DNA from: Ferroglobus sp.
GTDB taxonomy: Archaea > Halobacteriota > Archaeoglobi > Archaeoglobales > Archaeoglobaceae
DNA: 6,393 nt
Assembly: GCA_015520115.1 (NCBI GenBank)
Contig: WAQS01000039.1
Coordinates: 1-6,393, forward strand
Direction of reading: 5' to 3'
Within the stretch, counting starts at the first letter, position 1. Each line of letters starts with the position of its first letter. The notes beneath the pieces were generated by a model, which was not told the DNA's origin, made no database searches, and saw only the letters and a program-made list of their open reading frames with translations. The position numbers and the translations under genes are program-made. Of the stretch, positions 1 to 5,560 are shown piece after piece.

Positions 1-1
1 A

Positions 2-499
2 GACGGCTTGGTTTTAGTAGACTTTGAAAGGTGCATAGGTTGCAGATACTGCATCACGGCATGCCCTTACGGAGTGAGACAGTTCAATTGGCAGGATGCC
101 GATGAGAACTTTAAGCAAGCTTTCGAAAGAGCTGGGTTTGAGGAGAACTGGTATGCGGTCAAAGATTACAAACACGGGTATCCCTTCGATCACAGGACTA
201 AAGATGGAAGGCTCGTGTACACTAAAACGAGACCGAGGGGTGTTGTGGAGAAGTGCACGTTCTGCGTTCAGTTCGTTGACAAAGGCATAGCCCCCGCATG
301 CGTTAGAGGATGTCCGGGAAATGCAAGAGTTTTCGGAGATTTAGACGACCCGAACAGCGAGATTTCTAAGATCTTGAGGGACAGATCCGTTTTCAGATTG
401 CTCGAAGAGCTTGGAACTGAGCCTAAAGTTTTTTACATTCCTCCAGCCAGAAAAACGAAGAGAGGGGAGGTTGATTATAGGGAGGATGTTAAGGGGTGA
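2..499 (+). CDS. [4Fe-4S] electron-transfer subunit of a molybdopterin oxidoreductase (NrfC/PsrB/DmsB type), 5'-partial
   Basis: This is the C-terminal part of an iron-sulfur protein that passes electrons between a membrane quinone-interacting subunit and a Mo/W-bis-MGD catalytic subunit. The reading frame is open to the window edge, so the TTG at 8 is probably an internal Leu codon and the true start lies upstream. Counting from that TTG codon, two ferredoxin-type cysteine groups are visible. The first is C9, C12, C15, C19 in the context CIGCRYC-ACPYG. The second is C83, C86, C98, C102 (CTFC, then PACVRGCP). Family members normally carry four clusters (16 Cys), and these two match the later pair, so roughly the first 80-100 residues with the other two groups should be missing. 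The TGA at 497 is followed after 6 bases by the ATG of the NrfD-like gene, which indicates an operon. The substrate of the enzyme cannot be told from this subunit. Confidence 0.9.
   Translation, partial: DGLVLVDFERCIGCRYCITACPYGVRQFNWQDADENFKQAFERAGFEENWYAVKDYKHGYPFDHRTKDGRLVYTKTRPRGVVEKCTFCVQFVDKGIAPACVRGCPGNARVFGDLDDPNSEISKILRDRSVFRLLEELGTEPKVFYIPPARKTKRGEVDYREDVKG
495..499 (+). promoter_or_regulatory. Ribosome binding site deciding the NrfD-like start
   Basis: GGTGA matches the archaeal anti-Shine-Dalgarno sequence (from AGGAGGTGA) and overlaps the end of the ferredoxin gene. It lies 6 nt before the ATG at 506 and only 3 nt before the in-frame TTG at 503, so it supports the ATG. Confidence 0.6.
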
Positions 500-505
500 G
501 TTTTG

Positions 506-1777
506 ATGAGGAAATATAATCTCGCGATGCTCATACTCGGAATACTTGCAATAATTGGCTTCATCGCATGGATCTATCAGATTCAGAAGGGACTTATAGT
601 CACGAACATGAGAAATCCGTTTAGCTGGGGACTTTACATTGCGATGTGGGCTTTCTACGTCGGTACAGCAGCTGGTGGTCTCGTTGTTTCTTCGGCAATC
701 TACATCTTCGGAGCTAAGCAGCTGAAACCAATTGCTCCGGTGGCTTCACTAACAGCATTTATATTTGCTGTTGCTGCAATGCTGATGGTTCTACCCGACT
801 TGGGTAGACCCGAAAGGGTATTCAACATACTACTCTACCCAAATCCAAAATCGCTGCTACCGTGGGACTTTTTGGTTCTTTCAACATATGCAGTTCTTTC
901 AGCTATTTACACTTACGTCCAGCTAAGACCGAGAATAGCTGAGAGGGGAATAACGATCTTCGGAAAAACGATAATGAAAAGAGACATAAAGGCTGACGAA
1001 CTTGCAAGGCTGAGAGAAGCTTCAGAAAGGCAAGCGAAAATACTCGCACCAATTGCATTGCCCTTTGCGATACTCATTCACACAGTCACAGCTTGGGTTT
1101 TAGCCACTCAGCTTTCAAGACCTTGGTGGTACGGAGGATTGCTCGCTCCAACGTTCATAGCAGCTGCTTTAACTGCTGGTCCGGCTGTGGTGATTTTGGC
1201 TTCGCTGATAGTTTACGGATTCAAAGAGGAACTCGCCCAAACCTACAGGTTACTCGCTAAAGTATCTGCGGCATCAGCAGCCGGGTTGCTTTTCATGTAC
1301 TACAACGATTTCCTCGTGAGGTGGTGGTGGGAAGCTGGAAGAGAGCACGATGCGCTGATACTCGTCTTCAGAGATTACCTGGCTATCCATGCGGCGGAAA
1401 TAATCCTGCTGATACTTGGTATAATCATTCTGGCAACGAGGTACTCTTCAGTTTCTGGATTGGTCTCCGGAAGCGTGATAATAAATCTCGGAATCTTGGC
1501 TCACAGATACTTGCTTATGCCCCCGGCATACAACCTAATCCCAACGAGGATCGCCGTAATTCTCGGCTACGAAAGTTTCGAATGGTCGTATCCGATTGCA
1601 GTAGGTGAAGTAAGAGGAAGTCTAATGAACCCAGAGCCAATTTTCGTGGACTACTGGAACTACGTTCCCTCTCCAGTAGAGATAACGATAACGATCGGCG
1701 TCTTTGCATTAATTTCCTTCGTCCTTCTGTTCCTATTAAAAGCGCTGCCAGTAAAAGAGGGGGCAGAGGCTGCGTAG
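506..1777 (+). CDS. NrfD/PsrC-family polytopic membrane subunit (quinone-interacting)
   Basis: Predicted 423-residue integral membrane protein that exchanges electrons between the quinone pool and the iron-sulfur subunit encoded just upstream. About ten hydrophobic segments are visible, roughly at 5-25, 43-70, 78-97, 120-140, 181-202, 213-238, 247-265, 284-311, 315-333 and 390-412. Family hallmarks include NPFSWGLYIA with a following GTAAGG (residues 37-58), LPDLGRPERVFN (96-107), PKSLLPWDF (114-122), and NYVPSPVEI before the last helix (385-393). A charged cytoplasmic-type loop of about 40 residues lies at 141-180. A TTG in frame at 503 is less likely than the ATG at 506 because of the GGTGA spacing. 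The length suits the NrfD group within the larger NrfD/PsrC/ActC/DsrP superfamily. The stop is one base before the chaperone ATG. The partner enzyme (polysulfide, thiosulfate, tetrathionate, arsenate or another reductase) cannot be assigned. Confidence 0.9.
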   Translation: MRKYNLAMLILGILAIIGFIAWIYQIQKGLIVTNMRNPFSWGLYIAMWAFYVGTAAGGLVVSSAIYIFGAKQLKPIAPVASLTAFIFAVAAMLMVLPDLGRPERVFNILLYPNPKSLLPWDFLVLSTYAVLSAIYTYVQLRPRIAERGITIFGKTIMKRDIKADELARLREASERQAKILAPIALPFAILIHTVTAWVLATQLSRPWWYGGLLAPTFIAAALTAGPAVVILASLIVYGFKEELAQTYRLLAKVSAASAAGLLFMYYNDFLVRWWWEAGREHDALILVFRDYLAIHAAEIILLILGIIILATRYSSVSGLVSGSVIINLGILAHRYLLMPPAYNLIPTRIAVILGYESFEWSYPIAVGEVRGSLMNPEPIFVDYWNYVPSPVEITITIGVFALISFVLLFLLKALPVKEGAEAA

Positions 1778-1778
1778 G

Positions 1779-2261
1779 ATGAAAAGGCAAAAGATCTTCA
1801 AACTCTTTTCCCTTATTTTTTCTTTTCCAACCGAAGAAACGATTAACGAAATGAAAAAGCTTGCAAAGGAAATTCCTGAATATGCTCACGTTGTTGAAAA
1901 GTTAACAAGGATTAATCTCGAAGAACTTCAAACGGAATACACGAGACTTTTCGTAAGCTCATATCCCACTCTCGAATGCCCTCCCTACGAGTCGTTTTAC
2001 AGAGAAGGACTCGTTTACGGCGAAGCTTCGGTCGAGGTTAGGGAAATTTACGAAAGTAGGGGATTGGAATACACCCACCTAAGCGAGCCTCCAGACCACG
2101 TCAGCGTTGAGCTTGAATTCTTGGCTTTGACAGACGATCAGGAGTTTTTCGAGAGAATGAAGGAGTGGATTTTCGAGTTCACGGAAAGGGTTAAAAAACA
2201 TTCAAAAGTATACGATTCAGCCGCCAAAGAGCTCGAAAAATTGTTTGAGGAGCAACCATGA
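1779..2261 (+). CDS. TorD/DmsD/NarJ-type molybdoenzyme maturation chaperone
   Basis: A 160-residue soluble, mainly helical protein of the TorD-like family. These cytoplasmic chaperones bind the apo catalytic subunit of Mo/W-bis-MGD enzymes, often its twin-arginine signal, and hold it until the cofactor is inserted. Visible hallmarks are EYTRLF (53-58), CPPYES (67-72) and PPDHVSVELEF (104-114), the last being the most typical family motif. It is slightly shorter than many bacterial members, but both ends look natural. A GAGG at 1766-1769 precedes the ATG by 9 nt. The gene starts one base after the NrfD-like stop, and its TGA overlaps the next ATG (ATGA), so translational coupling is likely. 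Its presence supports a Tat-exported molybdopterin catalytic subunit encoded upstream of the window. Confidence 0.88.
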   Translation: MKRQKIFKLFSLIFSFPTEETINEMKKLAKEIPEYAHVVEKLTRINLEELQTEYTRLFVSSYPTLECPPYESFYREGLVYGEASVEVREIYESRGLEYTHLSEPPDHVSVELEFLALTDDQEFFERMKEWIFEFTERVKKHSKVYDSAAKELEKLFEEQP

Positions 2262-3064
2262 AGAGAAGAGACTTTCTACTCACGGTAGCTGCAGCCGGAA
2301 TATCCATCGTCGGAGTATCAGCTATTACGTTGAGAACGAACGCGTTAATCGTTTATGCTGGATCCGTGAACATTCCACCGCTTGAAGAAATAATATCGGA
2401 GTATAACGGAGATGTGAAAGCCGTTTACGGAGGTTCGGGCAACATCCTAAGTCAGGCGATTATAAGCAAGAAGGGCGACATTTACATTCCCGGCTCAAGC
2501 GAGTTTATGGACTTAGCGATTGAAAAAGGTGCAATTTACGAAGAAAGCGTTAGAAAGCTTGCGTACATAATTCCGGTGATCGTCGTAAGAAAGGACAATC
2601 CCAAGAACATAAAACACTTGGGAGATCTCGTAAAAGACGACATAAGACTTGCAATAGCGAATCCGAAAAGTGTGGCGATAGGACTTTACGCTGTTGAAAT
2701 GTTCGAATACAACGGTTTGGATGTCAAAAAGAACATTGTCGCTACGACGAAAAGCTTTTCAGACCTCCTAACCCTCCTGAAAACCGGTGCTGTTGATGCG
2801 ATAATAGGCTGGAACGTTGCCGAAGTTTTTTCACCCGATCTGAAGGTAATTTACCCACATCCAGAAGAGATTCCGAGGGTTGCTTGCGTGGAAATCGGGA
2901 TTATGAGATTCGCTGAAGACGTTGAAAAAGCCGGGGATTTTTTGGAATTCGTTTACGAAAGAAGATATATTTACGAAAAATACGGATTCATCACGAGCGA
3001 GAAAAAGCTAAGAGAGCTTGCCCCCAACGCAAAGGTTGGCGGAAATAATTGGAAGAACTCGTAA
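2258..3064 (+). CDS. ModA-like oxyanion (molybdate/tungstate) ABC-transporter substrate-binding protein
   Basis: Predicted 268-residue extracytoplasmic binding protein of the ModA/WtpA-like type II periplasmic-binding fold. The N-terminus KRRDFLLTV followed by a hydrophobic run to about residue 24 resembles a twin-arginine signal. There is no lipobox Cys, so it may be released or anchored by an uncleaved signal. Family features are YAGSV (33-37), VYGGSGN (57-62 region), IPGSSEF (77-83), VVRKDNP (109-115), ANPKSVAIGLYA (134-145) and GAVDAIIGWNVAE (177-189). In the last motif the usual VY-x-(S/T)DA pattern is replaced by GWNVA, so ligand specificity is uncertain; tungstate or molybdate is the best guess. 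The ATG overlaps the chaperone stop by 4 nt and has GAGGAG at 2247-2252, so it belongs to the oxidoreductase operon. Its TAA abuts the stop of the convergent ATPase gene. It could also be a binding protein for another small anion. Confidence 0.82.
   Translation: MKRRDFLLTVAAAGISIVGVSAITLRTNALIVYAGSVNIPPLEEIISEYNGDVKAVYGGSGNILSQAIISKKGDIYIPGSSEFMDLAIEKGAIYEESVRKLAYIIPVIVVRKDNPKNIKHLGDLVKDDIRLAIANPKSVAIGLYAVEMFEYNGLDVKKNIVATTKSFSDLLTLLKTGAVDAIIGWNVAEVFSPDLKVIYPHPEEIPRVACVEIGIMRFAEDVEKAGDFLEFVYERRYIYEKYGFITSEKKLRELAPNAKVGGNNWKNS
2999..3019 (-). terminator. Candidate terminator of the permease-ATPase operon
   Basis: Read on the minus strand, AAGCT, a 5-nt loop and AGCTT form a perfect 5-bp hairpin (3019 to 3005), and the downstream arm runs into five consecutive T (3006-3002). 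It lies about 46-65 nt past the ATPase TAG, inside the 3' end of the binding-protein gene. Archaeal termination mainly needs the U-tract, so the hairpin may be incidental. Confidence 0.35.
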
Positions 3065-4108
3065 CTACCTCCGCAATACTATTATCCTGCCCGTCTTTAG
3101 GGAGATTTTAACGGTCTCTTTTTTCTTCATCTTCTCTCTCAAACCCAACCTTTCCACAACGTAATTGGGAAGTTCAGCTTTTATAATCGCTCCGTTGACG
3201 TCGAAAATAATCAGGGAGCTGTTCGGTTTGTCAACAATCTCCTTGATCGTTCCTTCAAAAATATTTTCAGCTATACCTTTCCTCAAAGGCTTGCCCTCTC
3301 TTATCACCATAACATCCCTTGGATGAACAAAAAGCTTCACTTTGCCAGAGTGCTCGTTAAAAGTTTTAATTACTCCTATTTCAGTTTCTATTGCATCCCC
3401 ATTTGCATATCCCTCGAAAGAATTCGAATAGCCAAGGAACTCGGCAACAAACTCGTTCCCTGGATTGAAGAAAACCTCTTCCTTGCTGCCAATTTGAAGT
3501 ATTTTCCCATGATTCATAACGCAAACCTTATCAGCAAGAGCATAAGCCTCTTCGAAGTCGTGGGTAACCAGCACAGCAGAAAAGCCCTCCGCATGCTGGA
3601 CTTCTTTAAACTCCGAAAGTATCTCTTCTTTTGTCGAAATATCCAGTCCTCTGAACGCTTCGTCCAATGCAATAACCTCCGGATTGGAAGCTAAAGCTCT
3701 CGCTATAGCAACCCTCTGCTGCTCTCCTCCGCTCAAAAACTTGGCTTTTCTACCAAGAAGGTGCTCGATCCTCAGCATTCTGGCTATTCTTTTCACATCG
3801 TAGTCACTCATTCCTTTTCCCCCGAACCTTATGTTCTCCTCCACCGTCATGAAAGGATATACGCAGAGATTTTGGGGAACATAGGCGATTCTCCTTTTCT
3901 CAGGAGGGAGATTTGTGATGTCTCTTTCTTTAAGGAAGATCCTCCCAGATGTCGGAGGGATCACACCGACTATCGTTTCTATCAGTGTGGTTTTTCCGCT
4001 TCCAGAAGGTCCTATAATGGCGATAACTTCCCCTTCATCTAACTGAAAGGATACATCCCTTATCTCGAACTTCCCCTTTCTCGCCGAGATTTTTTCAAGT
4101 TTCAGCAT
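3065..4108 (-). CDS. ABC transporter ATP-binding protein, molybdate/tungstate type (ModC/WtpC-like)
   Basis: Cytoplasmic ATPase of 347 residues (from the ATG at 4108) that powers the permease encoded immediately upstream. Nucleotide-binding domain motifs in order are Walker A GPSGSGKT (33-40), Q-loop YVPQN (76-80), signature LSGGEQQR (125-132), Walker B VIALDE (145-150) and H-loop VTHD (181-184). Walker B is followed by A-F where most relatives have P-hydrophobic. The region after about residue 230 matches the TOBE-type C-terminal part of ModC/WtpC-like ATPases (FVHPRDVMVI, then FEGTIKEIV), which often senses the oxyanion. A TTG six bases upstream (4114), overlapping the permease stop, is a possible alternative start. 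GAGGT at 4119-4123 sits 10 nt before the ATG and 4 nt before the TTG. I prefer the ATG because homologues typically begin with M-L-K-L-E. The ATG lies 2 nt after the permease stop, so the two genes are cotranscribed. Confidence 0.9.
   Translation of the reverse strand: MLKLEKISARKGKFEIRDVSFQLDEGEVIAIIGPSGSGKTTLIETIVGVIPPTSGRIFLKERDITNLPPEKRRIAYVPQNLCVYPFMTVEENIRFGGKGMSDYDVKRIARMLRIEHLLGRKAKFLSGGEQQRVAIARALASNPEVIALDEAFRGLDISTKEEILSEFKEVQHAEGFSAVLVTHDFEEAYALADKVCVMNHGKILQIGSKEEVFFNPGNEFVAEFLGYSNSFEGYANGDAIETEIGVIKTFNEHSGKVKLFVHPRDVMVIREGKPLRKGIAENIFEGTIKEIVDKPNSSLIIFDVNGAIIKAELPNYVVERLGLREKMKKKETVKISLKTGRIIVLRR
3099..3127 (+). terminator. Candidate terminator of the oxidoreductase/binding-protein operon
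   Basis: GAGA (3102-3105) pairs with TCTC (3115-3118) around a 9-nt loop. The stem extends by two G-U pairs and one A-U pair, and a run of six T (3119-3124) follows, then CTT. It begins about 35 nt after the binding-protein stop, inside the opposing ATPase gene, where the same bases encode a lysine-rich stretch. That coding use is an alternative explanation for the T run. Confidence 0.35.
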
Positions 4109-4110
4109 TT

Positions 4111-4842
4111 TCAACCCAACCTCTTTATCGCAGCTATTGCAGCTATACCTATCCCAACGAGGATGAACACCGAAATCAAAGCTCCGCTAATATCCGCCAC
4201 TGAAAGTTTGAGGTATATGGATATCGGTAAAGTTTCAACGTTCTTAGATGCTCCGGCAAGAACGATTGTTGCCCCAAACTCTCCAGCAGCTCTCGTCCAT
4301 GCGAGAATTGCCGAGGAGATTATCCCGTTTTTCGCCATCGGCAGATCCACCTTAAGGAAAACCTCAGTAGGCGTGTAGCCGAGGGATCTTGCAACGTAGT
4401 CGTAGGAAACGTCAATCTGATCGAACACAGTTTTCATCAACCTTAAAATTATGGCTGTCACAACAGCAAGCTGAGCAACGATAATTGCGTAAGGCGTGAA
4501 AAGAATTCCGCTAAAAACTTGAGTTTCGGAGAAAAGTACAAGAAAAAGCGTACCAAGGGCTACTGGAGGTATTACTACCGGGACATCCAAAAAAGTTTCG
4601 ACAACACTTTTTCCGGGAAAATCCCTTCTCGATAAGATATACGCAGAGGGAACACCGATGAAAAGCGAAATTAATGTGGAGAAAGTCGCTGTTGTCACGC
4701 TTAGGAATATCGCCCTCGTAATTACATCCATCTCGACGAAGATCTTGCCTAAATCGAGCTTGAAAAACGCAAATAGCAACGGAAGTATGTAGAAGAGGAA
4801 GACTATTGCGAGGGAGAGATACAGCAAACTCTGGGATCTCAT
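4111..4842 (-). CDS. ABC transporter permease, molybdate/tungstate type (ModB/WtpB-like)
   Basis: Predicted 243-residue inner channel subunit with about six membrane segments, approximately at residues 7-27, 43-68, 86-106, 117-137, 172-197 and 217-240. The cytoplasmic EAA loop that docks on the ATPase is clear: ARSLGYTPTEVFLKVDLPMA (151-170), followed by the ModB/WtpB-type RAAGEFGATIVLAGAS (183-198) and ETLPISIYL. These are strong matches to molybdate/tungstate permeases rather than to sulfate or phosphate channels, but the exact oxyanion is inferred. The ATG at 4842 has no Shine-Dalgarno sequence before it and has a TATA box about 27 nt upstream, so the transcript is probably leaderless. The binding-protein partner is not in this operon; the nearest candidate is the convergent gene ending at 3064. 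Confidence 0.9.
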   Translation of the reverse strand: MRSQSLLYLSLAIVFLFYILPLLFAFFKLDLGKIFVEMDVITRAIFLSVTTATFSTLISLFIGVPSAYILSRRDFPGKSVVETFLDVPVVIPPVALGTLFLVLFSETQVFSGILFTPYAIIVAQLAVVTAIILRLMKTVFDQIDVSYDYVARSLGYTPTEVFLKVDLPMAKNGIISSAILAWTRAAGEFGATIVLAGASKNVETLPISIYLKLSVADISGALISVFILVGIGIAAIAAIKRLG

Positions 4843-4866
4843 CGGAAGTTTTGGTCGTCTGAATAC

Positions 4867-4880
4867 TATAAATGTTTTTC
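4867..4880 (-). promoter_or_regulatory. TATA box and BRE of the permease-ATPase operon
   Basis: On the minus strand, TTTATA (4872-4867) is preceded by an A-rich BRE-like GAAAAAC. The TATA centre lies about 27 nt before the permease ATG, so transcription would start at or next to the start codon. The site sits in the 36-nt gap after the regulator stop, giving the transporter a promoter of its own. Confidence 0.55.
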
Positions 4881-5400
4881 ATTCGATGGATATTCTGAGC
4901 TTCGCAAGATCTTCTCTAATCTTCACCCTTACGTTAATTTCTCCGAAGATTTCCTCCAAAAAAGTTTTCACAAAGAATTTCGTCTCTTCATTTCCGAATA
5001 TTAGGGTGTACTCCTTTTCGGAAATCTTATTCAACCTGAAGAAGTTGCAGGCTTCAAGTCTCCTCAGAATTTCCTCGGGACTCATACCTTTGAACTGATC
5101 AGCATGACTCCTTGCCACTTCCCTGTGAAACTCCCAGAACTCCTCTTTCCTCGGATGCGATTCGATGAATTTCAAAAAAGCTATCCAATGATCGATATCG
5201 AGGATAACATGTTCCCCTTCGCTTAACATCTCAACGTAAATCTTGATCTTTTCTGGATCGTAATTTTGAAGAGAGTAATAGAATTTCAAAGCGTTTCTGA
5301 TTATCTCGCTTTGGGACTGATCGAGATCGCTCCTTAAACTTTTCAGAATTTCCACCGTAGCTTTATCGAGGGCTATTGTTACCCTAACCGGAGCCTTCAT
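4879..5400 (-). CDS. Ribbon-helix-helix (CopG/NikR-like) transcriptional regulator with an unassigned C-terminal domain
   Basis: A 173-residue protein. Residues 4-44 fit a ribbon-helix-helix DNA-binding domain: a beta strand with alternating residues (VRVTIAL), helix A (13-25), a short turn, then helix B (SQSEIIRNALKFYYSL, 29-44). The remaining 130 residues form a domain I do not recognise. It contains several possible metal ligands (H64, H71, H82, H92, H99, C118) and ends in an alternating helix/strand pattern (YTLIFG, then VRVKI and LRISI). By analogy with NikR, the C-terminal part could bind an effector, but it does not look like the NikR ACT domain. The ATG at 5400 is preceded by a TATA-like element and an inverted repeat, with no Shine-Dalgarno sequence, so it is probably leaderless and may be autoregulated. 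It lies 36 nt upstream of the transporter permease on the same strand and diverges from pyrB. Control of the transporter is inferred from position only. Confidence 0.8.
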   Translation of the reverse strand: MKAPVRVTIALDKATVEILKSLRSDLDQSQSEIIRNALKFYYSLQNYDPEKIKIYVEMLSEGEHVILDIDHWIAFLKFIESHPRKEEFWEFHREVARSHADQFKGMSPEEILRRLEACNFFRLNKISEKEYTLIFGNEETKFFVKTFLEEIFGEINVRVKIREDLAKLRISIE

Positions 5401-5401
5401 A

Positions 5402-5438
5402 AACGCAAAATCGGAAATATCTTTAAAAATTTTGCGTT
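5402..5438 (-). promoter_or_regulatory. Promoter of the RHH regulator bracketed by a perfect inverted-repeat operator candidate
   Basis: AACGCAAAAT (5402-5411) and ATTTTGCGTT (5429-5438) are exact reverse complements separated by 17 bp. On the minus strand the spacer carries a TATA-like TTTTTAAAG (5429-5421), centred about 25 nt before the ATG at 5400. One arm therefore covers the BRE position and the other ends one base before the start codon. With a leaderless transcript the repeat would not form an RNA hairpin, which favours a role as a DNA operator. The spacing resembles the NikR-type half-site arrangement (N16 between half-sites). Confidence 0.6.
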
Positions 5439-5531
5439 GGACAATAAAAAATCTTCAAAATTTGACGGTATTTATTACAATTTCTTTATTAGTGCTTGAA
5501 TGCTTAAAGCGATCAACTTGTGTCGCAACTG

Positions 5532-5560
5532 TTTTTAATTCCGAAATAAAATTACTTTTG
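5532..5560 (+). promoter_or_regulatory. Likely pyrB promoter (TATA-like element)
   Basis: TTTTTAAT (5532-5539) is centred about 26 nt before the pyrB ATG. No Shine-Dalgarno sequence precedes that ATG, so the mRNA is probably leaderless. Another AT-rich stretch (5544-5554) lies too close to the ATG for a leaderless start. The rest of the 160-bp gap between the regulator and pyrB shows no gene that I can support. Confidence 0.4.

Noticed and set aside
1515..1889. Minus-strand open frame of 124 codons across the junction of the NrfD-like and chaperone genes.
   Set aside because: It is rich in Ser, Leu and Arg as expected of an antisense shadow, and both sense genes are strongly supported.
4511..4882. 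Minus-strand open frame overlapping the permease start.
   Set aside because: It is in a different frame from the permease, which has clear ModB-type motifs, and it has no recognisable protein features.
4861..4884. GAAT and ATTC separated by 16 bp around the permease TATA box, a possible second RHH operator.
   Set aside because: Only four base pairs match, the flanks do not extend the symmetry, and the arms do not resemble the 10-bp arms upstream of the regulator.
5502..5510. Small palindrome GCTT-A-AAGC in the gap before pyrB.
   Set aside because: It is short, has no U-tract or promoter context, and such palindromes are expected by chance in AT-rich DNA.
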